A stretch of 64,000 nt of DNA from Candidatus Methylomirabilis sp. (GCF_028716865.1 NZ_JAQUOY010000001.1:1-64000); one strand, 5' to 3'; positions 34,829 through 43,870 are shown, counted from the stretch's first letter. Translations and numbers: made by a program. Notes: generated from the letters alone by a model not told the origin.

Positions 34829-36114
34829 GGCTGCTCCAAGCTGGGTCGCAAGCGTGTATGCTGTTCTTCTCGCAGCTCAGGTCCAGACATGGGACTATAC
34901 CTGCCGAGGTCGAGCAGGCCGTTCACGATATCCTGGAAACGATACGGACAGGCGGCGATACCGCCCTCTTCGAGCAGACGCAGCGGTTCGATGGTGTCCG
35001 CCTCGATGCCACCTCAGTGCGGGTAAGGCCGGAGGAGATCGGAGAGGCATACGCGGCCCTGGCACCCGCCTCGCTTGAAGCCCTCAAGATCGCGGCGTCG
35101 CGGATCAGGACATTCCATCTGCGACAGCTTCGCACCTCCTGGTTCTCAGAAGAAGACGGGGCGATCGTCGGGATGCTTACGCGTCCGCTCGGGCGGGTGG
35201 GGATCTATGCCCCAGGAGGGACAGCGGCCTATCCGTCCACAGTGCTCATGAATGCGATCCCGGCTGCGATTGCCGGTGTACAGGATATTGTGATGTGCAC
35301 GCCGCCGCGCCGAGATGGCAAGGTAGCTGGAGCGGTGCTGGTCGCCGCCGATCTGTGTGGGGTTCATGCGATCTATAAGGTGGGCGGCGCTCAGGCGGTG
35401 GCGGCTATGGCCTATGGGACTGCGTCGATCCCGAAGGTCGATAAGATCGTCGGCCCTGGTAATGTCTATGTCGCGGCTGCCAAGCGTCTGGTCTTCGGGC
35501 AGGTGGGGATCGATATGATCGCCGGCCCGACGGAGTTGTTGGTCATCGCCGACGAGGAGGCCAGGGCCGATTGGGTTGCCGCCGACCTCCTTTCTCAGAC
35601 TGAGCACGATCCACTTTCCAGCGCCATGCTGCTCACACCTTCCCAGCGGCTTGCCGAAGAGGTGGCGGATGAGGTGAAACGTCAGGTAGCGCTGTTGCCA
35701 AGGCGGCAGATTGCAGAGACCTCTCTCGAACAGTTCAGCGCGGCAGTCGTCGTGAAAGGGCTGGACGAGGCCGCCACCCTCGCCAACGAGGTCGCGCCGG
35801 AGCACCTGGAACTGCTGGTGAAAGACCCTTGGGGACTATTGCCCCAGATCAGGCACGCGGGCGCCATCTTCATGGGGAGCGCCAGTCCGGAGGTAGTGGG
35901 CGATTACCTGGCCGGGCCGAATCATGTCCTGCCGACAGGAGGGACGGCGCGCTTCGCCTCCCCCCTTTCCGTGGACGATTTTCAGCGCCGGACCTCGCTG
36001 ATCGCCTTCAGCCGGCAGAAGCTGGAGACGCTGGAGCCAACATTGGTCGAGCTGGCCCGCTTGGAGGGGCTTGAGGCCCACGCGAGGGCAGCCTCTATCA
36101 GGAGGCTCGCATGA
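34825..36114 (+). CDS. hisD: Histidinol dehydrogenase
   Basis: A 429-residue zinc enzyme that oxidises histidinol to histidine in two NAD-dependent steps. It has VGIYAPGGTAAYPSTVLMN, KIVGPGNVYVAAAKR, the DMIAGPTELLVIAD segment, LLSQTEHDPLSSAMLLT and NHVLPTGGTARF with the catalytic and zinc residues of the family. ATGA overlaps on both sides (hisG and hisC). The length is normal. Confidence 0.96.
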   Translation: MRLLQAGSQACMLFFSQLRSRHGTIPAEVEQAVHDILETIRTGGDTALFEQTQRFDGVRLDATSVRVRPEEIGEAYAALAPASLEALKIAASRIRTFHLRQLRTSWFSEEDGAIVGMLTRPLGRVGIYAPGGTAAYPSTVLMNAIPAAIAGVQDIVMCTPPRRDGKVAGAVLVAADLCGVHAIYKVGGAQAVAAMAYGTASIPKVDKIVGPGNVYVAAAKRLVFGQVGIDMIAGPTELLVIADEEARADWVAADLLSQTEHDPLSSAMLLTPSQRLAEEVADEVKRQVALLPRRQIAETSLEQFSAAVVVKGLDEAATLANEVAPEHLELLVKDPWGLLPQIRHAGAIFMGSASPEVVGDYLAGPNHVLPTGGTARFASPLSVDDFQRRTSLIAFSRQKLETLEPTLVELARLEGLEAHARAASIRRLA

Positions 36115-37235
36115 AGACGCCACGTCTTCTCGATCTGATAAAACCCGAGGTTCTGAGCCTCACGGCGTATCGGGCCGAGGAGCCGCGCCCCGATCTTATC
36201 AAGCTCGATGCCAATGAAAGTCCGTTTCCTCTTCCGGAGGAGCTTCGCCGGGAGCTCCGCCACGCGTTGGATCAGGTGGCAGTGCACCGCTACCCAGATC
36301 CGAAGGAGGATCGGCTCCGATCGGTTCTGGCCGCACAGCTCCAGGTGGCGCCTGAGGCGCTTGTTCTGGGCAATGGGTCTGACGAGCTGATTCAACTGTT
36401 ATTGCTGGCGACGTCAGGACCTGGGACCACGATTCTCGCTCCAGTTCCGACCTTTTCGATGTATAAGCTGATCGCGAGGGCTCAGGGACTACACTTCGAA
36501 GGGGTACCTCTCGGGTCTTGCTTTGAGCCTGACCTGCCCAAGCTGATCGAGACTATCGAGCGATGTAAGCCCAAGGTCATCTTTCTGGCCACACCAAACA
36601 ACCCAACCGGCGGCGTCTTCTCTGAGGCGGAGATCTTCAAGATTTTGGCCGTTGCTCCCGGATTGGTCGTTGTGGACGAAGCCTATGGACCGTACGCCGG
36701 GCGGACTATGTTGCCGTACCTGGTCGATCAGGAGCGGCTGGTGGTCCTCAGCTCCCTTTCCAAAATCGGGCTAGCCGGTCTGCGTATCGGCTACCTTGTT
36801 GCCCATCCTGCGCTCACGGCCGAATTAGAGAAGGTCCGCCTCCCGTTTAATCTTAACGCCTTCTCCCAGGCAGCCGCCGTCGTGTTGCTCAACCATCAAG
36901 AGTGGATCGATGCCAACATTCGTGAGGTGGTCCGGGAGCGGGTGAGGGTGATGAACCACCTAGTTGCGCTGCCAGGCGTCGAGGCTTTCCCGTCAGCAGC
37001 CAACTTCATTCTCTTCCGGACGACACGTCCGGGGAATGATGTATTCGAAGCAGTGTTGGGGCAGGGCGTCCTGGTGCGAAATTTAGGGTCAGTACCAGGT
37101 CTGCAAAACTGCCTGCGGGTCACTGTGGGTACGAAAGCTGAGAACGATCAGTTTTTGGATGCATTGACGAAGGCACTGAGACAAGGCGCGAGGAGCGAGG
37201 TGCAAAGAGGAATGCAAGAGATGGAGGTCGGGTGA
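36111..37235 (+). CDS. hisC: Histidinol-phosphate aminotransferase
   Basis: A 374-residue class I/II PLP transaminase. KLDANESPFPLPEELR start, nucleotide-fold signature TPNNPTGGVFSE, VVDEAYGPYAG, and the PLP lysine in SSLSKIGLAGLRIGYLV. The last ~15 residues (ARSEVQRGMQEMEVG) come from a repeat-like stretch (37196-37220) that matches the prmC N terminus (31944-31968) at about 21 of 25 bases. Coupled to hisD by a four-base overlap. Confidence 0.94.
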   Translation: MKTPRLLDLIKPEVLSLTAYRAEEPRPDLIKLDANESPFPLPEELRRELRHALDQVAVHRYPDPKEDRLRSVLAAQLQVAPEALVLGNGSDELIQLLLLATSGPGTTILAPVPTFSMYKLIARAQGLHFEGVPLGSCFEPDLPKLIETIERCKPKVIFLATPNNPTGGVFSEAEIFKILAVAPGLVVVDEAYGPYAGRTMLPYLVDQERLVVLSSLSKIGLAGLRIGYLVAHPALTAELEKVRLPFNLNAFSQAAAVVLLNHQEWIDANIREVVRERVRVMNHLVALPGVEAFPSAANFILFRTTRPGNDVFEAVLGQGVLVRNLGSVPGLQNCLRVTVGTKAENDQFLDALTKALRQGARSEVQRGMQEMEVG

Positions 37236-37822
37236 TGGGTCGGACGGCTAAGGTGTGTAGGCAGACCTCAGAGACCGATGTAGCGGTGGAGCTTAACCTG
37301 GACGGGGTGGGTCGACACACGATTCAGACCCAGATCCCATTCCTCGATCACATGCTGGCCCAACTGGCGACGCACGGCCTCTTCGACCTCAGCGTTGAGG
37401 CGCGGGGCGATCTCCAGATCGATCTGCACCATACCGTAGAGGATGTCGGGATCGCCCTCGGTGAAGCGTTCGCCCAGGCCGTGGGGGACAAGCGGGGTAT
37501 TCGGCGGTTTGCCTCAGCGCTTGTCCCGTTGGACGAGGCGCTGGCCCGCGTGGTGGTTGACATCAGCGGCCGCCCCTATCTGGTCTATCAGGCGCCGCAA
37601 CTGCACGGGGAAATCGGGAGTTTCGATGTCACCCTCGTGAAGGAGTTTATGCGCGCCCTCGCCATGAACATGAAGGTGAATCTTCATGTTGAGGTCCTGC
37701 AAGGTGAGAACCTGCACCACTGCGTCGAAGCGATCTTTAAGGCATTAGCCAAAAGTCTTGACCAGGCGACATCTCTCGATGCGCGGATTGCTGACGTCCC
37801 TTCGACGAAGGGGAGTCTGTAA
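37235..37822 (+). CDS. hisB: Imidazoleglycerol-phosphate dehydratase
   Basis: A 195-residue monofunctional HisB (no phosphatase domain). Metal-binding histidine motifs are DHMLAQLATHG, DLHHTVEDVGIALGEAF and HHCVEAIFKALAKSL. GGAGG six bases before ATG 37235 decides the start; GTG 37232 is the next in frame. A 185-base gap with palindromes follows, the only large break in the his operon. Confidence 0.95.
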   Translation: MGRTAKVCRQTSETDVAVELNLDGVGRHTIQTQIPFLDHMLAQLATHGLFDLSVEARGDLQIDLHHTVEDVGIALGEAFAQAVGDKRGIRRFASALVPLDEALARVVVDISGRPYLVYQAPQLHGEIGSFDVTLVKEFMRALAMNMKVNLHVEVLQGENLHHCVEAIFKALAKSLDQATSLDARIADVPSTKGSL

Positions 37823-37844
37823 GGGTGTGGGGCTTGGAGCTTAT

Positions 37845-37971
37845 GGGTAGACGGCAGGCGGCTCTGCTTTATCTCGCCGTACGTCCCTGTACGGCTCGAA
37901 TCGGCGATGACGGGCTGCGCTGTCCGTGCTCCGTCCGTCATCGACGACGCGTCGCCACCAGCCGCCTACCC
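37845..37971. repeat. Compound palindromic element between hisB and hisH
   Basis: Three nested or adjacent inverted repeats: outer arms GGGTAGACGGC (37845-37855) and GCCGCCTACCC (37961-37971) with one mismatch; CCGTAC (37877-37882) with GTACGG (37889-37894); CGATGACGG (37905-37913) with CCGTCATCG (37935-37943). It fills nearly the whole hisB-hisH gap and looks like a small non-coding mobile or REP-like unit. Confidence 0.65.
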
Positions 37972-38007
37972 CAGGCATGCGAAGCGTGGGGTGTATAAAG
38001 AGATGGC

Positions 38008-38640
38008 ATGATTGCCATTATCGATTCCGGTATCGCGAACCTTCGGAGCGTCCAAAAGGGGTTCGAGCGTGTTGAGGCCGACGCGAAGGTTGTCGAGGAT
38101 CCGCGGACCCTTCGGGATGCGTCCGGCATTGTCCTCCCTGGGGTGGGCGCGTTTGCCGATGGGATCAGCAAACTTCGGGATGGCGGATTTGTCGAACCGC
38201 TGCTTCGGGCGATTGAGGAGGGTAAGCCGGTTCTCGGCATCTGCCTGGGGTTGCACTTCCTGTTCAGCGAGAGCGAGGAGTTCGGGCATCATACGGGCCT
38301 CAACGTCATCAAGGGCCGCGTCGTTAGATTTAAGGATGCTGCGGTAGGGGCGATTTGCGAATCGCCCCGACTCAAGATCCCGCACATGGGGTGGAACCGG
38401 ATCCGGATCGAACAGCAGGCCCCGATCTTTAAGGGCATTCCCGACGGAGGGTTCTTCTACTTCGTCCACTCCTACTATGTGCAACCGGAGGATGAACACG
38501 TGATCGCCGCCACGACTGAGTACGGCCTCCGATTCACCTCAGCGCTGTGGCGTGATAACCTCTTTGCCTGCCAGTTTCACCCTGAGAAGAGTCAAGCGTT
38601 AGGTCTGCAACTGTTGAAAAACTTCGCCTCCCTCACGTAG
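38008..38640 (+). CDS. hisH: Imidazole glycerol phosphate synthase, glutaminase subunit HisH
   Basis: A 210-residue class I glutamine amidotransferase that supplies ammonia to HisF. Nucleophile Cys79 in VLGICLGLHFLF; His and Glu of the triad in CQFHPEKSQ near the C terminus; GVGAFADG is the oxyanion-side loop. It is followed without gap by hisA. ATG 38008 follows the palindromic element, with only a weak GAG site. Confidence 0.95.
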   Translation: MIAIIDSGIANLRSVQKGFERVEADAKVVEDPRTLRDASGIVLPGVGAFADGISKLRDGGFVEPLLRAIEEGKPVLGICLGLHFLFSESEEFGHHTGLNVIKGRVVRFKDAAVGAICESPRLKIPHMGWNRIRIEQQAPIFKGIPDGGFFYFVHSYYVQPEDEHVIAATTEYGLRFTSALWRDNLFACQFHPEKSQALGLQLLKNFASLT

Positions 38641-39366
38641 ATGCTAGTCATTCCCGCGATTGACCTGAAAGGGGGCCAAGTCGTTCGGTTGTCGCAAGGC
38701 GACCCCCTGCGTCAAACCGCCTATTCCGCCGATCCGATCGCTATGGCCAAGAGGTGGGAGGATGAGGGGGCATCGATCCTGCATCTGGTCGATCTTGACG
38801 GCGCTTTTTCCGGAACGCCGCAGCAACTTTCGGTTGTCGCCCAAGTGGCTCAGTCGATTAAGATCCCAGTACAGCTTGGCGGTGGGTTGCGAAGCCTGGC
38901 TGCCTTGGAGCAGGCGTTCGCCTCCGGCATCGAGCGGGCTGTCCTTGGGACTGCGGCAATTGAGAACCAGGCGTTCCTGGCTGCGGCGAGCTCTCGCTAC
39001 CCCGGTCGCATCCTCCTTGGAATCGATGCCAAGAACGGGAAGGTCGCGGTTCGGGGTTGGGCGGCGGACACTGATCTTCTCGCCTCCGACCTGGCGACAC
39101 GATCGGCCGACCTGCCGCTGGCGGCGATTATCTATACCGACATCGAGCGGGACGGGATGCTCACGGGGCCGAACATGGACGCCTTGCGTCGACTGGCTGA
39201 GGTAACTCGACACCCGATCGTCGCGTCGGGTGGGATTGCGACGCTTGATGACCTCAGAAGGCTCGCCAAGCTGGAGCCGACGTGTATCGTCGCTGCTCTG
39301 GTCGGAAAGGCTCTCTATGAGGGTAGATTCTCGCTGAAGGACGCGATTACTGCGGCTGCGAGATAA
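38641..39366 (+). CDS. hisA: ProFAR isomerase HisA
   Basis: A 241-residue (beta/alpha)8 barrel that performs the Amadori rearrangement of ProFAR. The catalytic acids lie in [15 protein letters not shown] at the N terminus and in [15 protein letters not shown] mid-barrel. Phosphate-binding loops LGGGLRS and [11 protein letters not shown] are present. It starts directly after the hisH stop codon. Confidence 0.95.
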   Translation: MLVIPAIDLKGGQVVRLSQGDPLRQTAYSADPIAMAKRWEDEGASILHLVDLDGAFSGTPQQLSVVAQVAQSIKIPVQLGGGLRSLAALEQAFASGIERAVLGTAAIENQAFLAAASSRYPGRILLGIDAKNGKVAVRGWAADTDLLASDLATRSADLPLAAIIYTDIERDGMLTGPNMDALRRLAEVTRHPIVASGGIATLDDLRRLAKLEPTCIVAALVGKALYEGRFSLKDAITAAAR

Positions 39367-39370
39367 AACT

Positions 39371-40144
39371 ATGCTGGCCAAGCGAATCATTCCGTGTCTC
39401 GATGTCAAGGACGGACGCGTCGTCAAAGGGACGCGGTTTGTGGACCTTCGGGACGCGGGCGATCCAGCCGAGGTCGCGGCCCTGTATGACCAGCAGGGAG
39501 CCGACGAACTGGTCTTTCTCGACATTACCGCCTCCTATGAGCGGCGAGACATCTTGGTTGACGTAGTCCGGCGGACAGCCGACATGGCCTTTACCCCGTT
39601 GACCGTCGGTGGCGGGGTCCGGACGGTGGAGGACATCCGCACGTTGCTCCTCGCGGGTGCCGATAAGGTCTCGCTCAACACTGCGGCCGTCGAGCGCCCG
39701 GAGCTGCTCACTGAGGCCGCCATGCGGTTCGGAAGCCAGTGCATTGTCCTCGCCATCGACGCGAAACGTACCCCTCATTCCTCAGAATCTGCGCTCCGCT
39801 GGCAGGTGTACACCCACGGGGGGCGGACCCAGACCGGACGTGATGCAGTCGAGTGGGCGAAGCAAGGGGAGGCGCTCGGGGCCGGAGAGATCCTGCTGAC
39901 CAGCATGGATCGGGACGGCACGAAAGATGGCTACGACCTTGCGCTCACGCGGGCGGTGGCCGATGCCGTAACGATCCCGGTCATCGCCTCGGGCGGGGCC
40001 GGTACAGTGAATCATCTGTATGAAGCGTTGACCGAAGGACGGGCCGATGCTGCACTGGCGGCCTCTATTTTTCACTTCCGCGAATGCTCCATCCAGGATG
40101 CGAGGGCCTACCTGCGTGGCCGGGGTATCCCGGTGCGGGATTAA
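39371..40144 (+). CDS. hisF: Imidazole glycerol phosphate synthase, cyclase subunit HisF
   Basis: A 257-residue barrel partner of HisH that closes the imidazole ring and releases AICAR. Asp11 in [15 protein letters not shown] and the second acid in [15 protein letters not shown] are the catalytic pair. [13 protein letters not shown] and [14 protein letters not shown] bind phosphate. Four bases separate it from hisA and six from hisI. Confidence 0.96.
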   Translation: MLAKRIIPCLDVKDGRVVKGTRFVDLRDAGDPAEVAALYDQQGADELVFLDITASYERRDILVDVVRRTADMAFTPLTVGGGVRTVEDIRTLLLAGADKVSLNTAAVERPELLTEAAMRFGSQCIVLAIDAKRTPHSSESALRWQVYTHGGRTQTGRDAVEWAKQGEALGAGEILLTSMDRDGTKDGYDLALTRAVADAVTIPVIASGGAGTVNHLYEALTEGRADAALAASIFHFRECSIQDARAYLRGRGIPVRD

Positions 40145-40150
40145 AGGGCT

Positions 40151-40846
40151 ATGGAACGATTCGACCTCACTCAACTTCGGTTCGATGAATCTGGACTGAT
40201 CCCGGCCATTGTGCAGGATGCGGAAAATGGTCAGGTCCTGATGTTGGCCTATATGAGCCAAGAGTCGTTGCGACTGACTGTCGAGACCGGCCTCACCCAT
40301 TTTTACAGTCGATCGAGGCAGCGCATCTGGCAAAAAGGGGAGGAGTCGGGCCATATCCAGCGCGTACGCGAGATCTATTTCGACTGCGACGAAGATGCCT
40401 TGCTGATCAAGGCCGAGCAGGTGGTGGCGGCTTGCCATACCGGACGACGGTCTTGCTTTTACCGTCGATTGCATCCGGACTCAGAGGCGCCGGAGGAGTT
40501 GACTCGACAGCAGTTCGACCCCGAGGCGGTTTACGGCGGAAGCCTCGCGATCCTCCAACAGATTTTCGATGTTATTAAGGATCGAAGGGCCAATCCGAAG
40601 GCCGATTCGTATGTCTCAGGCCTGTTCGCCAAAGGACAGGATCAGATCCTCAAGAAGGTGGGAGAAGAGGCGACCGAGCTTGTGGTGGCTTCCAAGAACG
40701 GAGGGCCGGACGAGATTATCTATGAAGCAGCGGATCTCTGGTTTCATACGATTGTCCTGCTGGGGCACCACGGGATCACGCCGTCAGAGGTGGCTCGGGA
40801 ACTGCGCAACCGCTACGGCAAGAAGAGCAAGGCCGAGTACCGATAA
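40151..40846 (+). CDS. hisI: Bifunctional phosphoribosyl-AMP cyclohydrolase / phosphoribosyl-ATP pyrophosphatase
   Basis: A 231-residue HisIE fusion. The N-terminal HisI half has [17 protein letters not shown], the metal-binding [10 protein letters not shown] and [10 protein letters not shown]. The C-terminal HisE half begins near residue 118 ([12 protein letters not shown]) with the MazG-like [15 protein letters not shown] and [13 protein letters not shown]. With this gene, all steps except the HisZ subunit and histidinol phosphatase are in one operon. Confidence 0.95.
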   Translation: MERFDLTQLRFDESGLIPAIVQDAENGQVLMLAYMSQESLRLTVETGLTHFYSRSRQRIWQKGEESGHIQRVREIYFDCDEDALLIKAEQVVAACHTGRRSCFYRRLHPDSEAPEELTRQQFDPEAVYGGSLAILQQIFDVIKDRRANPKADSYVSGLFAKGQDQILKKVGEEATELVVASKNGGPDEIIYEAADLWFHTIVLLGHHGITPSEVARELRNRYGKKSKAEYR

Positions 40847-40855
40847 GGCGAGGAT

Positions 40856-41200
40856 GTGGATACCTGCCTTTTTTGTCAGATAGCCAACCGGGAACGCCCC
40901 GGTAAGATGGTGTATGAGGACGAGCAGTCCGTCGCCTTCGAAGATATCAACCCGAAGGCGCCTGTCCATATCCTAATTGTTCCTCGTCAACACCTCGCGA
41001 CCATCCTCGATGCGAACCAGGCTGATGATCGGCTGCTTGGGCACCTCCTGCTGGTAGCAAACCGCATCGCGAAGCAGATCGGGATCGCGGAGCGGGGCTT
41101 CCGCCTGGTGATCAATTGTAATAGCGACGGCGGGCAGGCAGTTTATCACCTGCATCTCCACCTGTTGGGCGGACGGTCCCTCAGTTGGCATCCGGCGTAG
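40856..41200 (+). CDS. HIT family protein (HinT-like)
   Basis: A 114-residue histidine-triad nucleotide-binding protein. The triad is His98-Leu-His100-Leu-His102 followed by LGGR, the HinT form that hydrolyses purine nucleoside phosphoramidates. An N-terminal CLFCQI pair of cysteines resembles zinc-binding HIT proteins. The start is GTG 40856, nine bases after hisI. HIT genes often close his operons; the biological link is not known. Confidence 0.92.
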   Translation: MDTCLFCQIANRERPGKMVYEDEQSVAFEDINPKAPVHILIVPRQHLATILDANQADDRLLGHLLLVANRIAKQIGIAERGFRLVINCNSDGGQAVYHLHLHLLGGRSLSWHPA

Positions 41201-41302
41201 GTCATCCCGCGCCGGTCAGAAGCACTAAGCTGCCAGCATCCTACCTGGCCTGAAACGCTGACCGAATCAACGAAGCGCTCTCAGGTCTTATCGATTCATA
41301 TT

Positions 41303-41397
41303 GGAGGCGGAATGGGCCCGGTGGCCCTCCTGGTCTTCAAAACCAGCGCACCCGCTAATACCGGGTTGGTGGGTTCGACCCCCACACGCCTCCGCCA
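41303..41397 (+). tRNA. selC: tRNA-Sec (UCA anticodon), selC
   Basis: A 95-base tRNA with the marks of selenocysteine tRNA: an extended D stem GGGCC/GGCCC with a four-base loop, anticodon stem CTGGT/ACCAG with loop CTTCAAA (anticodon TCA), a long variable arm (ACCCG...CGGGT) and T arm GTGGG/CCCAC. The acceptor GGAGGCG pairs with CGCCTCC; an eighth pair would be a G-A mismatch. Discriminator G and an encoded CCA follow. The host therefore reads UGA as selenocysteine in some genes. Confidence 0.95.
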
Positions 41398-41751
41398 CCC
41401 TTCCTGCAACCCCTGAAAAACACGTCGGTCCTAGCGCTTATGAAGAGTTAGCAAGGTGGTATAAAGTATGCTAGAGAACGATGGAAAACGACTAAATCGG
41501 ACCTAGAACGGGTACCTATACCGGCATCAGAGTTTTCGCAGTTTGCCGATAGCCCCTATCGGTGAACTCAACCGCGACGGCCTAGCGTGACGACTCGAAA
41601 GGCTGTCTGAAACTGCTTCCGGATAGTGTCCTAGTTTAATCGAATCGATGAAAATTGAGAAGCATTCACCTCTCTGTGCTGAATTCCGAAACCCAGGGTC
41701 TCACTTTCGTATTCCTGAACATGAGCAACGATAGGGCAAGAGGAGGCCGTG
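41398..41751. other. Non-coding stretch downstream of selC
   Basis: About 350 bases without a supportable gene. It has a small perfect hairpin CCGATAG-CCC-CTATCGG (41546-41562), not followed by a T run. It marks the border between the his operon and the accessory patch at 41.7-44.7 kb. Confidence 0.4.
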
Positions 41752-42162
41752 ATGGATGAGCACCCAATGGATACCGTTGTGCAACGGCTAGTGCGTGTGG
41801 AGCGAGAGAACCGGCGCTTGAAGCGGCTGGGCGGGCTCATGCTGCTCGGATTCACCGCCGTAGTGCTGATGGGGCAGACCAAGGGCGCAAGAGTTGTCGA
41901 GGCTGAGAAGTTTGTCCTTCGGGATCCAACCGGGAAAGTCCGCGCATCACTCAGTACCCTACCAGACAGCTCGGTGGGCTTCGCCATCCTCAGTGCTGAC
42001 GGGAAAAGTCTTTCGCTGAGTGCCGAGGGAGACGGAACGATGGGCCTGACCATGTACGACAAGAGCAAGAAGCTTCGCGCTGAGATATTCACTCTGGCGG
42101 ATGGCTCCGGAGGTCTAGCGCTCTACGACGCAAGTGGGAAGGTGGTATGGAAAGCGCCGTAG
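41752..42162 (+). CDS. Membrane-anchored protein with short beta repeats, unknown function
   Basis: A 136-residue protein: a short coiled N terminus (VVQRLVRVERENRRLKRL), one membrane helix (residues ~28-42, LMLLGFTAVVLMG), then repeated units of the form DPTGKVRASLS, SADGKSLSLS, DKSKKLRAEI and DASGKVVWKA. Such D-x-x-G-K repeats make small beta layers in many uncharacterised bacterial proteins. AGGAGG before ATG 41752 sets the start. I do not recognise a named family. Confidence 0.7.
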   Translation: MDEHPMDTVVQRLVRVERENRRLKRLGGLMLLGFTAVVLMGQTKGARVVEAEKFVLRDPTGKVRASLSTLPDSSVGFAILSADGKSLSLSAEGDGTMGLTMYDKSKKLRAEIFTLADGSGGLALYDASGKVVWKAP

Positions 42163-42213
42163 CCGGAACGTGAGTGAACATTCTAGTGATATATTCATAT
42201 CGAATGTGATATA

Positions 42214-42606
42214 ATGCCGTTGGGCTATGAGGTCAGAGTCGAGGAGCCTGCGAAATCGGCCTTGTATTCACTTATGAGTAAGGACCCATCCTCAGCAGCG
42301 GGAATCGTTCGAGCACTCAAAGTACTCAAGACCGATCCCGACGTCCACATTACGGGAGTCAAGTTCACCGAGTCAAAGGCCGTTGAGATCTTACGTCAAC
42401 AGGGTTTTAGGGTACGCACTCTGAAAGGGTTCGATTTCTCAAGGTATAGAGTATTCTACTTCGTAGATAGAGCGAGGAGCACGGTGGTAGTCAAAGAAGT
42501 GATTCGAAGAGCCGCTGATACTTATGATCCACAGGCGCCGCACATCCAACGCCTACGGAACAACTTTGCAACACATACCTTCTTCCGAGGGAGGGCGCAA
42601 CAATGA
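42214..42606 (+). CDS. Putative RelE/HigB-like toxin
   Basis: A 130-residue basic protein. The middle reads FSRYRVFYFVDRARSTVVVKEVIRRAADTY, which has the strand pattern of RelE/HigB ribonuclease toxins (RxxYxxD...VxxxxxRxxxxY). The following gene overlaps by four bases and encodes a helix-turn-helix protein, the standard toxin-antitoxin order for HigBA-type modules. Family identity is suggested rather than certain. Confidence 0.6.
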   Translation: MPLGYEVRVEEPAKSALYSLMSKDPSSAAGIVRALKVLKTDPDVHITGVKFTESKAVEILRQQGFRVRTLKGFDFSRYRVFYFVDRARSTVVVKEVIRRAADTYDPQAPHIQRLRNNFATHTFFRGRAQQ

Positions 42607-43082
42607 GCCTCCAGGTGGTGCGAAAGGAGTGGCCTCCCGGACCACCCATGATGTATGGCTTCGTGCCGACTACAACTCACGGCCACGTCTGGAATTACCT
42701 CATGACCGTGCACAAACGACGCCCGGAGGTCAGCCCACTGCTTGGGCCCCGCGTCCCAGCAGCCGATCCCTATGCCAGGCTCGCGCGACTAGATGACTTG
42801 ATCGCGCAATTGACATCTACCGAGGCGGGCCGACACGCGTATGAACAGGCTGACCGAGAATGGGAGCAGAAGGCTGAGGAATTGATCGCTAAAGGGCGTT
42901 TGAGTCGCCTCCGCTATCGCCGTATCAAGGCAGGCTTGACGCAGGAAGTCTTGGCAGATCGGGCAGGAATTAAACAACCCAACCTCCAGCGACTTGAACG
43001 CCCGAGCTACCGAGGCCGTCTCGCAACGTACCAGCGGCTCGCGGCCGTGTTGGGTTGCGATTACCGGGAGCTTTTGCCATGA
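42603..43082 (+). CDS. XRE-family DNA-binding protein, likely antitoxin
   Basis: A 159-residue protein whose C-terminal ~55 residues are a Cro/C1-type helix-turn-helix (RRIKAGLTQEVLADRAGIKQPNLQRLER). The N-terminal 100 residues are unassigned, with a helical linker (REWEQKAEELIAKGR). The ATGA overlap with the toxin-like gene supports an antitoxin and autorepressor role. The 3' end overlaps the next gene as well, so three genes are coupled. Confidence 0.7.
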   Translation: MSLQVVRKEWPPGPPMMYGFVPTTTHGHVWNYLMTVHKRRPEVSPLLGPRVPAADPYARLARLDDLIAQLTSTEAGRHAYEQADREWEQKAEELIAKGRLSRLRYRRIKAGLTQEVLADRAGIKQPNLQRLERPSYRGRLATYQRLAAVLGCDYRELLP

Positions 43083-43489
43083 CCCGCAGTAAAGAAGCGA
43101 AGCTTGATTACTGGCTGTTATGCGATACTGTCCGCCGGGAGGATAGCGGCAAGCTCATCATCGTTGGTGTGTACATGCCAGACATCGGCGTTCCAGCCGT
43201 ACCCATGACGCTTCCAATGCTCTCGTTTCTCTTCAAGTGGGATTTAACGCCAGGCCCGTTGCGGGCAGGCGCTATTGCAGTGAATGGTCCCGCCGGACAA
43301 GAGATCACGAGATTTCCCGTAGAGGACAACACGTTTGGAGAAGGGCGCCAGACGGGCGTGCTCGCTTTTGGGATCTCGCCGTTCGTCATAGACAAGGCGG
43401 GAACCTTTACAGTCATATACCACGTCGGGAATAGATCCAAGACGTTGGGTTCATTCAGAGTCATACTTCAACAAACTGCGAAGCCTTAA
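43079..43489 (+). CDS. DUF6941-like protein of unknown function
   Basis: A 136-residue protein beginning with a charged start and YWLLCDTVRREDSGKLIIVGVYMPDIG. This cytosolic beta-rich type (LLCD...GKLxxIGxY) is widespread in accessory regions and has no assigned role. ATG 43079 overlaps the XRE gene stop by four bases, so it may be co-expressed with the toxin-antitoxin-like pair. Confidence 0.65.
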   Translation: MTRSKEAKLDYWLLCDTVRREDSGKLIIVGVYMPDIGVPAVPMTLPMLSFLFKWDLTPGPLRAGAIAVNGPAGQEITRFPVEDNTFGEGRQTGVLAFGISPFVIDKAGTFTVIYHVGNRSKTLGSFRVILQQTAKP

Positions 43490-43599
43490 TCCCATTTCGT
43501 GAAAGCCCCGGCCTAGGATCGCTCCAGACGGCCTGGCTGGACGCGCCTTCGGACGCTCTAGGTACGAGCCTTGCGAGTCCTGCCCCCAGCGGGGAGCCC

Positions 43600-43854
43600 G
43601 TGCATCGGCTGCCGCTCGGTCCTAGAGCGCAGAAGGGCCTGGACCGGCTGGTGGGGGACGCCTGGCAGAGGGTGCGCGAGGATCTACTGATGCTCGCCCA
43701 CACTCCAAGGCCCAAAGGGTGCGTCAAGCTCAGCACCAGTGCGTGGCGGATAAGGATTGGTGACATCCGGGTGCTCTACGACATTGACGACAAGGCGAAG
43801 GCGGTGGAGGTCTTGCGGATCAAACACCGGCGGGATGTCTACCGGGGGCTGTAG
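43600..43854 (+). CDS. RelE/ParE-type toxin
   Basis: An 84-residue toxin of the RelE superfamily. The end reads WRIRIGDIRVLYDIDDKAKAVEVLRIKHRRDVYR, a near-perfect match in pattern to the family (RxGxxRVxYxIDD...VxxxxHRxxxY). GTG 43600 has GGGGAG directly upstream. The expected CopG-type partner follows at 43871 but is frameshifted, so the pair may be inactive or the toxin silenced. Confidence 0.78.
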   Translation: MHRLPLGPRAQKGLDRLVGDAWQRVREDLLMLAHTPRPKGCVKLSTSAWRIRIGDIRVLYDIDDKAKAVEVLRIKHRRDVYRGL

Positions 43855-43870
43855 AGTGGAGGCAGAGGAA

